64,000 bases of DNA from Paracyclopina nana (Eukaryota; Arthropoda; Copepoda; Cyclopoida; Cyclopettidae), in contig JAGUCH010000005.1 of assembly GCA_019096065.1 (NCBI GenBank), positions 1,240,001 to 1,304,000 on the forward strand, in the 5' to 3' direction. The notes beneath the pieces are model-generated. The model made no database searches. It was not told the origin of the DNA and saw only the letters and a program-made list of their open reading frames with translations. Positions 19,601 to 33,700 of the stretch are shown here, piece by piece. Position 1 is the first letter of the stretch. Every line of letters begins with the position of its first letter. The translations under genes were made by a program, and so were the position numbers.

Positions 19601-22600
19601 AAAAGCCGCGCCGGCCGGTCAACCCCGCTCATTAGGCGGAAAAACGAAAAAACAACAACAAAACAAACAACAATGGATCCGCTGAGTAATTGAAACGAGA
19701 GGACAATGGGGCTCAAATTGAATCATTGTTTTTTGGCTTTTTAAGACCTCTCCGCACTCTTTTGTTGCTTCGAGTAATCACCTGATTTTTAAGGCCTTAT
19801 TCCGGCCACTTTCCATGTGAAAAATCCACCATTTTTTTCGGCCAATATAAAGTAAAGTGTGGGAAGTCAATGTGGTTTTCATTAATGAGATGATGATGCT
19901 CAATTCATCATTTCTATTGACTGCTAGAGTCAATTTGAAATGTGATAAAGATGCGTGCTTTAGCCAGCAAATATTTGGCAAACAAACACATCTGGTAGCC
20001 CTGCAGCTGGTTATATAGTACAACTGACTTTTATGGCCTCTTCGCTCTCATCAAAGTTGGTGCATTTATTTGCTTCCTCCACTTCTCATGCTTTTGTCAT
20101 TTGTGACATTTCAAAAGGCCAAATCTAAATTTACTCAGTTGACTCAACCCCTTTTAGAAGATTGGTGCTAAGCCATGTAGGAATTTGCAAATGTTTGCTT
20201 TGCTCCTTCTTCTCCTTCTTTTTTGCATTGGAGCCATTTTGTATTTTTTTCAGAGGGTTTTGGAACAATACCAGCAGGTTTGGCAGTAAATGACCGCCGC
20301 GACCCAAAACTCAATGAACCATCAACAATGAGACCCCCTAATTAGTGTTTGTCGAAGAAACGGAGTCTGGAAGCAGAAATATTAATCATACCGACCGGTA
20401 GACTACTGTTGCTCGTGTCTGTCTGTCGCCAGATAGATGTCGCCACTGAGCCCCAATTTTGATGCCAACCACAAAAATGGCTCAGTTAAAAGAGGACATT
20501 TTTGCCATTTTTTTCGTAGCCACAACGCCCGCTGAATTCCGCTACTACCGAGTAAGTTTTTTTAAGAACCTTTTGAGTCTATCGAATGGTTGAGGAAATG
20601 GTCGAAATTGACCACCTAGACCGACATGGGCGACATCCTGCAGAGCAGAAAGACGATACGCTTGTCCTTTTTCTGATCACAAACTTGATAAGCTATGTAT
20701 CGGTCATAGTACTTGCCTCACTGACAAGAAGATGACATCCAGCTGATTATGCTGCGATTCTCACGCAAAAATGCGACTCATTTTACTTCAGTCTGCAGAT
20801 TGTGGCTGATGATGAATTTTGGGGTAAACAAACAAAGGATGATCTGAAGATATACTATTACACTGACAGAATTATAGGCTCTTTTATTATTTCCAGCCGC
20901 AAAATGATGACACGTGTGGATGTAAAATATGTTCGCGAAACTGACGAAGATACATGCGAGTACAAAAACAGTACACCTGGCTTATTGCTATAAAATGTAC
21001 TTGCAGTATCCTAAAACACTCCATCAAATATCCGTGGAAAGCTACTTTGTCATAATTATCATGCTTACCTTTTTTACGTCAATTGACAACTCTTTTCACA
21101 CTATGTAATTTTCAGCAAACCTTAACAACATTTTTTGAAATTGTATTTCTACATTTCTGACCTTACTTCCTTAGAAAAAAAACCTACTATATGACAGTAA
21201 GTTTATCGAAAAAGCGTGAATAGCTATGATAGTTTGAAAATCGCAATTTTCTCGCTTGAAGAGAGATTGCGAAATGTGGTGGGACACTCGGTATATTCCA
21301 CTTTGCAAGGAAGCAAAAATGATGGATCAGCCGGCTCTGAACCTGATTAACCTGTAATTATGGACATGCATAACAATACACAGCCTCGTATGTAAAGCTT
21401 ATTTTCTACTAGAATTGTTTTATTGACTGTTCTGAGTTTGCATGTCCAGACTTTTTTCTGCAAAGACTCACGAAAAAAAATTCCCTCTTTGAAGATGGAT
21501 GGCACCAGCAAAAGTCAATCATCATCTTTGTGGTGGCAACAATTGAAAAACGTGCAGATTTCCGCCAACAGCTTCAGCAGCTAGCAGTTGTCGATTCTCG
21601 TCTGGCGCCATTTATTACCTTTGCGTGCTGACGATCAGAAAATGCGACAGAACCACGACCAAGCTCCACCCGACCAGAAACTATGCAGTTTTTGTCTCGT
21701 CGGGCTCCGCTACAAATCCATATCAATCATTCTGACTCTTTATGCCGGGCAGAAAAGTCAGAAGATAAAAATCAGCTTGTAGAGTTGTGGAGTCGCCAAA
21801 GTGGAGCAGACGCTGGGAACGTCATGCAAATTGACGGGATTGACAGTTGTCATGCGAAGAAGCATTTCAATTTTACTGGCACTTTTTGACAGGCCCCTTT
21901 CAAACCCCGTAATTGCTTGCGCGAGACAGACATCCTCTTATTTGGGAAATTGTTTCGATTCCGTTCCCAGAAACAACTACTGCACAGCCAAGCAATTACA
22001 ATGCAAATGATCCCGGCAATTTTGGAATTTGGCCGAAAAACCAGTCTTCACATTGAGTAACCGCAGGAGCATAAATGACCCTGAGTTTCCGCCCCATTTG
22101 CTAATGTCAATTCAAGAGGAATGAACCAATTTTGAAGACTCCGCCAAAAAAACACAGATGCATTTCGCAAAATATTCCAAGAATAACTACGCCCCACCTT
22201 TCGTTCTACTTTTGTATTTTGAATTCATTTGCTGTAAATTATGGATCCTCTCGTAATGATGGCGTGCAATAATTAAAGAGAGGCAGCTAGGCGGCTTTCC
22301 GTCAAAACTTCGGATGAAAAACGTCACACGACACCGTACTTTTTAATTAACTGCCTTTCAAAAAAACCAAAATAATCAATCTTGCTTGATTTCGATGCTG
22401 TTTCTGCTTTATTTATGCGTGTCAACGATGAGACTTAATTAATGGAAGTGGCAAGATTTATCTATGCAGCTTTCAACTCGAAGAGCATTTATCATGCCTG
22501 AAAGGTTGCGTGATTTCCAAATAAAATGTTGCGTTCGCAACGTTGCGGAAGCGCCAGTCGTATTTTACGATGAGGGCATTTTTTCGCAGTTGGCGAAAGG

Positions 22601-25150
22601 GAAATGAGCTACCCATAAAGTAATAAAAATGGGCTGTCGTATTTCATAAAAACCGCATTTTTCGCGGGAAACCATCAAAAAAGACGCAGATCGCATGCAT
22701 CTGATCCATAAAAAATGGACCTAATGGAAACTCTCATAAATTACGTAATATCAGGCATCATTTTTCTGCATGTTAAATGGCGGCGCTAAATGCATAGAGG
22801 CAGCTTAAGAAAGCCTTAGAAAGCTATGTAGCATTTTGTTGTAGGTGAGCACAACTTGCGTTGTCACAAGATTAATCACTTTTTTAGTTGTCACTGCAAC
22901 TTCTATAGAGCTTTCAACAGCTTGAAGTATTGGTTTGACGTAATGCTACTCGCGCCCATGAATGTAAGCTACTTCTGCAGCTGAGCTTGTAGTATATCAA
23001 GCTGAGAACAATGGAGATTAAATCAACTATTGTTGTTAGAATACGTAGTCAATTGTGGAATAGTTTTGGCCCTTAGTAGTATTTTGCACAAAATACTTGT
23101 TGTTATAGCAAACTGACACAATCAGCGTAATTAGACGGGAACTTTTTTCGGCTGAAAAATAGGCAATCAGTATATAAAAAGTAGTACTATAGAGCAAAAG
23201 TAAACAGGAAACGGCAAGCAAGTCTAAAAGAGATACAAGAGTCATATTGGTTACTTCTACGGTAGTAAATGTAAGTAAATACGGAAACATAATTGGCTTT
23301 GTTTATTATACGACACGTACATCAAACTACTACAGTGCAACAGGTTTATTATCATCATGACTTTTTTTCATCATCATCATCATCCTTTTTTTGATTCTTC
23401 AAGCTGGAGCATTTTTTAAGCATGAAAAAGAAAGCTACAGAGCGATACAGTGTACTAGAAAGGACTAATGATGTAGTAATAATAATAATGATAGAAGTAT
23501 TCTACACATTACGTAGCACAGCTGCAATTAACTATGAATGTAATAAGGGAGGAGGAAATTATGAGAGAGAGAGAGAAAAGAGGAAACATACTATGATGAT
23601 GACGAGGGTTTTTCCCCCTGAAAAAAGGCTCGTTCATTTTTCAAAAAAAGGCTGAGTGTTGTTATTGTTTTGTGGCACTATAGGAACATGTACAGTATAT
23701 ATACTACTACAAATACTAGTATACTACGAGACTAAACATTTTTTTGCGTCAAAGTGCAAGAGCCAGATTCCTTTTTAAAAATTCCCACCAACAAAAATGG
23801 GTGTGTGTGAAGATTCAGCTCTTGGACAATGGCAGTTTTTTCGGTGTATTTTATAGGTAGAGTAGTACAATTGATAGTTTTTAGAAGTGTGCTCTGTTGT
23901 GTCTACTAAGTAGTATGAGTATATTGTTAGTGGTTTCACAACTACATAAAGAAGGCTGCTGCTGTTGTTGTTGTAGTAATATCTTATTTTTTCACTCATC
24001 AATAATCTTTTTTTTTTTTGGTCTGTTTAATACCTTCAATTTTTCATGGATCATCATTGAACGGAGTATGTATTGTATATGCAGTTTTACAACAATGCTG
24101 ACTAAGTCATCAGATTCCTTAAATATTTCTCAATAATAATTATCATCTCATTGGAGTCGTAGTAGTAATAATATTGTGTGATTTTCATCATCAAAGTTGT
24201 GAGTATGTATGCGGTGTGTGTGTGTGTGTCTGTGTGTGATGATAGAGAGCAAATGCCTGTTGTTACAATCATTTATGTACATAATAACAACAATTGAGAG
24301 TAACTTGGGTGCTGCTGTTGCACTTTTGCAATAAGTGCAAATGAGACAACTCTTTTTGGAGGGTGACGCAAAAAAAACCACTATGATTTGGCACTTGCTG
24401 CTTTTCTTAAAATTTTGCTTTCTAAGCAAATTTGGTAATTGTCTAAACAATTCAAAGATGGCCTAAATTGACATTACGAGACTTTGGCACAGGCTTTGAT
24501 TTCAAAATAGTACTACATACACTAGCAGAAGTTAAAGCAAGTTAAAGAAGGAAATGCAAAAAGGGACCAAATTAATAGGGAGGAGGAAGCAGTTTTTGGT
24601 GGTGGGAATTTAGAAAGCAGAGAAAGTCTCATTGGGTATGATATTTATATGCATGCTGCTGCCTGCACTTGGAATGCATTTTCTCTTTTTTTTTGGTGGT
24701 GGTAGAGCAAGCATAGCATGAATTGTCTCTTATTGCTAAAAGAGTAAAAGGTGCACAACCTGGATGTAAGCATAGAACTGAAGAATCTCTCTCTGGCGGC
24801 TCACACACACACATCTTACCACACTTATAAGCAAATAGTTATTGAAAACAGTTGTGTAGTGGTCATTATTGCTGCTGATCATTGTAGTAGTTGCCCAGAA
24901 AAAACAAACAGCAAAATGCTGTCTCTCCATAGTAGCCAATAATAATCATGTCTTAATCATATGTTATAGTAGTTAAGTAGTTGAGACTGCTGCTTTCGAT
25001 TCTGCCGCGGCGGAAATGCTTTTCTTCTATAATTTTGAATTTTAGGATCGACTGACTAGCCCTCGATCTAGTAGTAATGGTTGAAGGACTATATAAATAA
25101 AACTGACTGAATCCTCTTCAAGAGCTGCAGTGTTGAAGTCGGCTAGAAAA
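16658..25150. other. Non-coding stretch between UNC5 and Musashi
   Basis: 8.5 kb without a supported coding gene. It should contain the UNC5 promoter with its first non-coding exon, and the Musashi 3' UTR. A compact CpG cluster at 19560-19625 is one possible UNC5 first exon (minus strand, followed by a weak donor CTCAG|GTCAAT near 19534); this is a guess. Simple repeats include (CAT)n at 23369-23384 and (GT)n at 24213-24238. The 169-aa minus-strand frame at 18768-19277 matches nothing I know. Confidence 0.45.
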
Positions 25151-26356
25151 TCAGACATACATGCCCATGCCATAGACAGAGCTCCAATCCACGCCTTGGA
25201 AGCCTGACATGTCAAGATTGGTCAATGAAAAGCCTGAATAAGGGTTGCCCGCTGCTGCGGCAGCTGCCGCGGCTGCCTGGGCCGCGGCCAACTGGCTGGC
25301 CGCCGCGCCGGACAGGCCCGGCGCGGCCAGGCCGCCCGCGGCCGTGACCGACGGAATAACGGCCGCGTGGGCCCCGGACTGAGCAAACGTTTGCAGGGCC
25401 TGGCTGGATGTCAGGCTGGCTAAAGAGACTGCGTTGGGCAGACTGGTTAGGGCCGACTGTTGCTGCTGCTGCTGCTGTTGTTGGGCTGACTGGTTATTTT
25501 GCTGCTGCTGCTGTTGTTGCTGGCCGGCGGCTGCCACGGCGGCCTGATGCTGCTGTTGGGCCGCCATGGCGGCGGCGTGCTGGACAGCCTGGCTGGCCGA
25601 CAGGGCTGACGTGGGCATGGGGTAGGGTGCATAGCGAAAGCTCGAGAGGGCGTTTTGCAGGCCCGCGGACTGGGGGCCGCCGCCATTGGATGAAGTGACG
25701 ACCGGTGTGGATTGATGCTGTTGTTGTTGCTGCTGTTGTTGTTGTTGGACGGCCGCGGCCTGCATGAGTTTGCTGTAGCCCAGAGCGGCGGCCTGATTCT
25801 GCGCGGCCGCCAGGGCGGCCATGGAGGGCGACTGCTGAATCAAGCCCGCGGGGAAGCCCGAAATGGTCGTCATGCCCGGGATCGAGCCCGAGGTCTGGAT
25901 CGTTGGAATGCCGAGGTTGCTGAGAATGACCCTTTTGCCCAGGAGCGCGGCCGTGTTGGCCGCCTGCACAGCCTCTTTGGGTTGGGCCTTTTTGCACTCG
26001 ACCTTCTTGTTCTTGATGGTGTGGAAATGGATCTCGCAGACGCGGTCAACCACGTCCTCGTTTTCGAAGGTGACGAAGCCGAAGCCTCGGTGGCGCTTGG
26101 TCTGCTGGTCCATCAACATGACGGCCTCTTCCACCTTGCCAAATTGGGAAAAGTAGGCTTTCACCTCCTCCGCAGAAGTCTCCTGACTCACCCCGCCCAC
26201 GAAGATCTTTTTGGTCTTGTTGGCCTTGGATTTGCTCTTGGGCGTGGCATGCTTGGGGTCGATTTTCTTCCCGTCCAAAGAGTGCGAGGGCACGGCCAGA
26301 ACCCGCTCCACGGCCTCGGGGGTGGAGAAGGTGATGAACCCGAAGCCACGACTCCT
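25151..26356 (-). CDS. msi: Musashi exon 2: end of RRM1, RRM2 and Gln/Ala-rich tail
   Basis: 1206 bp ending at TGA 25151-25153. Contains several (CAG/CAA)n runs of 7-10 Gln and a run of about nine Ala near the end. The long plus-strand frame over the same DNA (25712-26530) is its shadow. Confidence 0.95.
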   Translation of the reverse strand, partial: RSRGFGFITFSTPEAVERVLAVPSHSLDGKKIDPKHATPKSKSKANKTKKIFVGGVSQETSAEEVKAYFSQFGKVEEAVMLMDQQTKRHRGFGFVTFENEDVVDRVCEIHFHTIKNKKVECKKAQPKEAVQAANTAALLGKRVILSNLGIPTIQTSGSIPGMTTISGFPAGLIQQSPSMAALAAAQNQAAALGYSKLMQAAAVQQQQQQQQQQHQSTPVVTSSNGGGPQSAGLQNALSSFRYAPYPMPTSALSASQAVQHAAAMAAQQQHQAAVAAAGQQQQQQQQNNQSAQQQQQQQQQSALTSLPNAVSLASLTSSQALQTFAQSGAHAAVIPSVTAAGGLAAPGLSGAAASQLAAAQAAAAAAAAAGNPYSGFSLTNLDMSGFQGVDWSSVYGMGMYV

Positions 26357-29300
26357 CTGCAAGAAGCAACGAAATACTTTAGCAGTGCTTTAATTGGAAT
26401 TGGCTTGAAGATCTACTTAAAACATTGGCCTGACCTGAGGCTACAACAACAAATATGTATCTCTGTGTTATGCCTGAAATACATATTACATAATTGCCGA
26501 AGAGCCATTTACATGATACAGAGTTGTTAATGATGATAATATCATCATTAGCTCCCGAGCCATGATGATGAATACAGTAACAAATGGTTGTAGTATGTTC
26601 TAGCTAAGTCTATCAAATGTAATGTAGTAGCAGTACACAAAACCGAGTTTCTGGCCAAGATGTTTCTTTTTTTAAGTATAATGTTGTTATACATAGTAGT
26701 AGCAAAAGTGGACTACTATTCTTCTCATGCAGTAGCAGTAGCAGCAGCTCTTATATGGTACACACAAAATCAATAACAGCTGTATTATACAGAGCTGCTT
26801 TTTTACCTGGTGGTACATTTACTCTATAGCAGTATTTTGTGTATGGAACAACGAGGACGCATTATTAATTCATCGCGTTCCCACTCTGGATTACAAAGAA
26901 GGCTAGAATACAGCTAAAACCGACGATGATACACAACACACATACGGAGTTTCGAAGAAATCACTGGAAGCCCTTTCAGCATGGCCATTTTTCCTCAGAC
27001 GTGCTGCTCAGCATAAGTAATTTTTCACCCTGACCTCACTTTTGCCCGAAAGGAAAGTCAGCTCAAGTGCAGCTCTATTGCTTTGACTAATAAGACCTAC
27101 TACTACATTGAAGGCGAAATTTCCATCTCTTCTTCTAGGAGTAGGTAAAGTAGCCAGCACTCCGTTGCAGTCCTAGAGTAAAGGGAAATGGGATAATGTC
27201 CGCGGCGCTCAAGCTCGACATTATTAGCAAGAATCCTATCCACCATGCAAATCCTTTCTAGTCTCGGAAAACATCAAGAGTTCTTAAGATAATGGCCAAT
27301 GGGGCCATTCTACAACCACATCAAAGCAGTGAAACAGAAGGGGAGAGAAAATTCTCAGCCATTCCAGAAAGAAAATGAACAACTTTCGTTTGTGCCCCTA
27401 AATGCTGCGTCAGAGAGGTTGCGCGCGTCATTTTTGTTGACAATTCTTGCGCGCCACGTGGTCGCGAGCGAAATGTAAACAAAGATATTGCGCGAGAGTT
27501 TCGATGGAATTTCCGCGCATCTCTCATGTCCGGAATGTGCAAAATTCAAGCATTTAGCCTATATATTTGACGCGAGGAAAAAATCCAGCTGTCAGCTGTA
27601 TTATTCTAAAGGTCGAAGCTTTTAACCGTTTTTTATTGGGCTAAAATTTGCGGTCCCCTGTGACTCAAAATTCAGGTAAGCCATATAACTTCAGAAGCTT
27701 TTTTGCACGATGACCGCGTCGATGCTCGTATACTATATGCATGAGCATCATCAGCTTTTACAAGCTAACTCCCGGCCAAATGGGTCATATTTCATTTTCT
27801 TTCAGAGATGTGAAATTTGCTGTGGCTACCACACAAAACACACACTACAACTAGCTAAATTTCATCATTAGGATCGACGCAAAAAACGTAGTACATTTGC
27901 TTTTTCTGCCGAATTTTACCTCCTGAGCTGCAAATTGACATGGAGAGCATTTCTTTTGTTTCCCTGCTTCCCAAATCTAAGTAGCAGTAGTATGTAGTAG
28001 TCGTAAAAAAGATCCTATTTCACAAGAACTTTGTGAGTGTGTACTATATGTGTCGTTTTTCAGTTTCCTCAGAAATCATTACACATTACTATGTACTTTT
28101 CTCAGCTTTTTCTGCCAAACTGCTGATTTGGAACCCATTTTCGTTGTTTGCTCTCTTGTAGCAGAAGTATATATAGTCGTAAATGTGATTAGTCACTAAT
28201 GACCATTAATCTTCGGATTTTCTCTCTCTCGCTCTGCTAATAAGCAAAAAAGTCAATGGCCTTTCTGGCATTTTTCCAGCCTTCTTGGCTCGAAAAGATG
28301 GCCATTTTTGATGTAGCTCCCTCTTCGTAGTTCTACTACAATAACTTGACCAAGTGTGTACTCAAGTGTGAACAACTTCAACATGAAGGTGAGGACCTTT
28401 TTTGGGCAATTTTTCAGCCTGGCATCAGGTCGAGCCAATTTTTTCGAGAGAAATTGGTCTGTCCACGGCTTACACACACTGGAATCTTCTTTGAGCTCCT
28501 CATTAGAAAGCAAGTTCAAATTTTAGCAGTGCTCTACTTCTTGTCAGGCCTCATCAAAAAGGGGGAGGATATTTCATAGTTGCTTTCACTTTAGAGCTTC
28601 AGGATGATGGTAAGCAAAGCTCAATTTCACTCCTCCTTGGCAAAACTTCATGAATGCTACTACTATAACTATAGAAGTACTACACAGAAGCTGGGGAAAG
28701 CCTGCAGAAGCAAGAAGCTTCAAAAGAAGCTGTCCTAGTAGAACATTAAGCTACATTCCCCAAAAATGGCTAGATTTTCACCAACAGGAAAAAATTGAAA
28801 AATTCCTACTTTGACAGCTGACAAGTGAGCACCTTAGTAAAAACTTGCTAGAAAATAATAGAAGTAAAAGCACTCATTGCACTTTTAATTCAATGATTGC
28901 GCATTTCGCACGATTGCAGTTGCCTGAATTAACTCTCAAGGGAGATTTTGCTTGTAAAGTGTGCGAAAAGAGCCTCGCGTTTTTGCAAATTGAATATTTC
29001 CTCTGCGTAGAAGCAGGACCTCTATTAAGGCTTTTTTCGTGCCTGACATGGCGACATTATCGGATTTTTTTCTTTGCACCACCAACTTACTGCGATGGTA
29101 TAGCTTTATACTGATTTTCGATAAGAAGAAATATCGGTAAAATGTGACTCCTTCACCCTTCATAAAAGTTGCATTCTAAGAAAACAAAGCGAGTTCTGTT
29201 ACTGCTAAAACAGTTGGAATTTGCCAAGTCAAATCCTTTGAGTCTATCTCGATCTAAGGTTTTTGCTGCTGGCTAGAAGCTTCTAATTGATTCGGAAATA

Positions 29301-30717
29301 ATGCTCAACTTGCATGTTTCCAAGGCTGAAAAGCTACTATACTAGCAGCATTTTGCAATTTTTCCCCTCTAGGAAAATGGCCTTGTGCACTCACACACTC
29401 GCAGCTTTGTTGAAACTCATGCAATCTGCAAAAAAGTTGATTGACTTTTTTGGCGTGGAAATAATTGATGGCTGAAGTTCAGCTTCGTCTGCTCCTGCTT
29501 TTCCTTTCCTATACTAGCACAAAAAGAAACCACAAAACATTTTCTCTCTCTTCAAAAGCAAAAGTTTTTGCTATTGAGAGGTCAGCAGCAGCAGCAAACT
29601 CAAAGATGCTCAGTTTTTCTGCTTCTGCATTTCTCTGTCAAAACAAAGCCCAAATCCCGGGTAATTGCGCATATTTGCAGCAAGAAAACGTTATATCTAA
29701 TCCATATCTGCTTCCATTCAGTTTGTAGGTCACCAGAAGCCAATCAGAAGAGTTCCACGAGAAAGCAAATAAAATTGTCAATAGGAGAAGAAGCTTTGTG
29801 TCACTTCTTGCTATAGTAGCTTGTGGCAAAGACCAAACAAGCGACTCTTATATATAAGGGTACGTATATTAAGGCCAAACAACAGCTGCCACTACTGTTC
29901 TTTGACAAATGTGTTGTTCATCTACTGCAGAATTCCTACTGGAAAAACCATCTTGCAACTTCCTTTCGAAAACAAAGCTCTTTTGTCTCGATGGCCATCG
30001 TTATACTAGTAAAACGGGTTCAAAAACCGTTATATCCTAACGGTCTAAAGAGCTAAAACAATAAAAAATGAATGAATCTCTTTCCGACATTTCAAAAATT
30101 GCCAACGGAAATGCTTATTGTTTTTGCTCCAAAAATAAGGTTTGAATAAGAACTCAAAATAACGCTAAAAACCGTTAACCTAAGCAGAAGCTGAGCTAAA
30201 TAAGTGAGACTGAAATCCCGTTATTTCCCTTCCATTGCCTCGGCATTTTTTAATGAAAAAAGTCTTTTTTCTTCAAAATACAATCTTTCGCGAAAAACCG
30301 TAAAAATTCGAATTAACCGTTAACACGTTGTGCCAACGAGCGTATTTAAATTCATAACTCGTTACGTGGTTCCTAAGCTAAAAACGCGAGCGGGAGTCGA
30401 AAATTCGTGGCTTGTTGTTGTGTTTTTGCCGTTGTTACCTGAGTGACTGGATCTTTCATGACAAGAACATCGGTGACGGTGCCAAACTGGCCAAAGTAAT
30501 CTCTGAGCTTGTCAGGTGTTGTCTGCCAAGAGAGGCCTCCAACAAACAACTTTCCTGGCGACGAGTCCGAGCTGGAAGGGGTGGACCGACCCGAGCCCGT
30601 GGACCCGTTCTGGCTGCCATTTTCCGCAGTGTTGCCAGAACTCGATGTCCCACCACTGTTGGTACCAGTTGTCCCATTGCTGTTGGCAGCAGCAGCGGCC
30701 AAAATGGCGGCCTCCAT
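25151..30717 (-). CDS. msi: Musashi RNA-binding protein, two coding exons
   Basis: Exons 30439-30717 and 25151-26356 join in phase 0 across a 4.08-kb intron (CTCAG|GTAACA ... TTCTTGCAG|AGG), giving 494 aa. A Ser/Gly/Asn-rich N-terminus precedes RRM1 (RNP2 LFVGGL at 57-62, RNP1 RGFGFITF at 96-103). RRM2 follows (RNP2 IFVGGV at 144-149, RNP1 RGFGFVTF at 183-190). The C-terminal half is rich in Gln and Ala runs and ends MYGMGMYV-like (VYGMGMYV). Musashi binds UAG-containing 3' UTRs and controls translation in neural precursors and germ line. The intron falls inside RRM1, directly before RNP1. [15 protein letters not shown] and [16 protein letters not shown] resemble fly Msi more than its paralogue Rbp6. 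The start is the Met in the strong context ACCATGG. Exon 2 is far more GC-rich than its surroundings. Confidence 0.95.
26357..30438. other. Musashi intron within RRM1
   Basis: 4.08 kb, no further exon recognised. It holds a small CpG-dense islet at 27416-27532 with CACGTG followed 10 nt later by AAATGTAAACAAA, in otherwise AT-rich DNA. This is a candidate regulatory module. Confidence 0.55.
30439..30717 (-). CDS. msi: Musashi exon 1 (coding): N-terminus and first half of RRM1
   Basis: 279 bp encoding 93 residues. A polypyrimidine acceptor CTCTTCCAG lies 7 nt before the ATG (exon start 30724), so the rest of the 5' UTR is on a separate upstream exon. Confidence 0.93.
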
Positions 30718-30724
30718 GGTCACT

Positions 30725-33700
30725 CTGGAAGAGGGAAACAACCGGATACTAATTAGCTGGATACACAACTGTATCTGACTCGAGTCGAGTACGTTATGCG
30801 CGTGTGTACACTTCAGATCACTGATCGAAGATTGGATTAGAGAGCAGCACGTTAGACCAATATAGTAGATAAAGGCTTTTTTTGAAAGGCTTCCATGATG
30901 CTTAAAGCAGCTTGGGACTTTTTGGAAGCACTTGAACGACTTCCACGTCCACTTTTATACGGTTTCTTGCTGTATATGGCAGCAATTAGTCCATTGCAAA
31001 ATAGCTCAGGATCAAGAATGTGGAAAGCAATTTTCATGCAGACGAAAAGCACACTGGGGTCGATTTGGCCGATTCGGGCCTTGATACTATAAACTGCAAA
31101 TAATGTTAAGTTTTTGGAAACAATTGAATGGAGGTTTTTTTTCGGCTCGTTTTGAGCCCATGTGCAATGGAAAGAAATTTAGCAGGACAACGACATTCGC
31201 GTAAGTATGTGACAAGTATGCACATGTTTTCAAGATACTTTTGCTTCGTGCTAGCTCAGCTGCTTTCCTCATTTCTTTGCTCGCTATGCTATGTAGCTTA
31301 CAACTTTAGCACACACCTTCTTGTACTATTATTATTATGGCGAGCTTCGAGGACTTGCTGTTGTTGCCTCATGACACATTGCTTAGAAACGAGGTTCTCT
31401 GTTAATCAATAACATAAAGCTGTATTGCAAAAATGGCTGTGTATACTACATAAAAGTTCTTTTCATCCTCGCATTTTTCACCTTTTTCACCAGGGGCTTT
31501 CTAAATCAAGTTGCTTCTCGAGTCAACTTCATTAGTCAAAGTCACAAAGGAGATTGTGCGTGCTCGTGATAGAGTTATGGTATACAGCTCTCTTTCTCCT
31601 TTTGGGATTGAAAGTCCATATAGTTGAGTGTGTAGTACCAGTTGGTCATTATTGGCCAAGTTTGCCTGATATACCATCGTGGCACTACAGTTGGGTTGAC
31701 AGCCCACCAGAGACCAGAGAACGGCTGCTGCTGCTGCATTTAATTATCTCAGGATGAGGCAACTTTCTGTGTCCTAGCTACTTCTACTGAATACTTGTTC
31801 CTCCATAGTTGTACCACGAGTTTGTGGTAAAGTCCTACTAATTACCATGACGCCACTCCAACTTGATGGGGATTTTTATATATTGGTTATTCGAGTGCTG
31901 CTGTAGTGCACAGAAGGCAGGAGAAAGCCACTTAGCATGAAATACATAATAAAAATACATCTCAGATTTCAGTAGGTATAGCGGAGTAGCCATATAGCAG
32001 GCTTATTAGATTATACGAGGAGCCATGCACACATTGAGAAAATCTCACCTAGCTACTACGTAGTATGTAGTAGTTGTGCAGTAAAAGGCACATGTAGCAG
32101 TTGCAGTAGCTGGTGGAATTATTAGGAGCCTATTGATAAATTGTATTATATAGCATACACACCCCAGTGCTGTACCACAACACGCGGCTCTGGTTTGCTG
32201 GTATATGGTATACTACCAGCCAGTGCAAGGTTCGTGCATAATAATATTTCTTTTCTGCAGAGATGTCAGCCACGACTGGCATCTGTTTGTGTCTATCAGA
32301 AATGCATGTTTACAGCACACTGGGGACACCCTGGCCATAAAAATCACGAGTTGTACTACTAGTACATTGCGTGCATTCTTTATGAAGATGTCATATATTG
32401 AAAGGCAAACAAAGGAGAATATTTTTTAAAGGCTGCTGTATCCTAGGATGTCACAAATATTATACTATACCCAGATGGAAGAAGCATGATCGCATTTTTC
32501 CTTCTGATAGCTTTTGTCTGTTGTTGGATGATCCCCCAGCCACAGCCGCTGCTGTTCAGCTAGCTTAAAAATGTACCAGGAAAATACAGCAAGCAAGCAG
32601 TATTTCCTTACGTACGCAACGCAATACAGCCGCGGACGTGGGCTTTAAAAGGCCAAGAGATAATCTTTCATTGTTATGATGATGTTGCCTTTTAGGGGCT
32701 CAAGGGGATGCTTCACAATACAGCTGCTTTAGCATGAATAAACAATGCTACAATTCCACCTGGGAGATGTGCCATAAAAACCAGCTTTTCCACACGTTTC
32801 TGCCTCGAGCCGCCTCAAAAAGGTAGGTCATCCCCGCTTTTTAATTGATTTTGCTGGTATGAATACAACATATGCAGTTAATTCTCAGATTATTGTCAAT
32901 TTTCACACTTCTTTATCTGAGCACACAGTAAATATCCTACTGATACTAGTTCTCTCGTTTCTACCACACAAACTTTCTTGATGATGATGGTACATAAAGT
33001 ATACACACAGAAGTAGAAGAAGAGCTTTCTCTTTGGGACAAGCAGTGTACTACTACTATATTATATGTATGGAAAGTTTCACGTCAGCATCATTGTAGGG
33101 GGGAAAAGAGGAGCCTTTTATCAGTGTACTACGTCTATTCAAAGTAAAGGTTATCACACACACGACTGAATTAAATTGGCCCGAGGACGTCAGAGCTGAA
33201 GCCACCAAAGCCAAAACGTGAATGAAAATGAAGAGTCTTTTGTGTATTATATGGTCGTCCAATATCCAATATGTGACACTTAATTTCCTGGTGTTCTATG
33301 TTATCATTTTTGCCAGTAGATGGCAAAAGCCTGCAAACCTCGATTTCATAATTTAGAATACTGTTTTCGTGCAACAGTGATTGCTCTAATCCTGTGAAAA
33401 GTGTGAAGAGAAGCTCCTCTTTTTTCATTGACACGAAGCTCTTCCTTTGTGTGGGGATTCTTTTCATTCTGCATACTACATACTAGTGAACTTATTCTGC
33501 AGACACCATTGCATTTGGTGAGTAAAACAGCTGCTGCTGTAGTGATATTTTGTTTATAGCCTCTCTTTTCAAATCTGAAGGCGGCTTAAATGTAAAGTAT
33601 GCTTTCATATTCAGCTGATGCATATTTTGATTGGCTAATGAGGCTGGCTTGGCATCAGCTGAATTTTCCCCGCTTCTGATTGGCTCCTCAGCGCGCTGCA

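Noticed and set aside
22502..22552. GGTTGCGTGAT and ATGTTGCG words shared with 60281-60308 and with the mobile element at 11390
   Set aside because: Short words with different spacers; too little shared sequence to claim a repeat.
25712..26530. 272-aa plus-strand frame
   Set aside because: Antisense shadow of the GC-rich Musashi exon 2.
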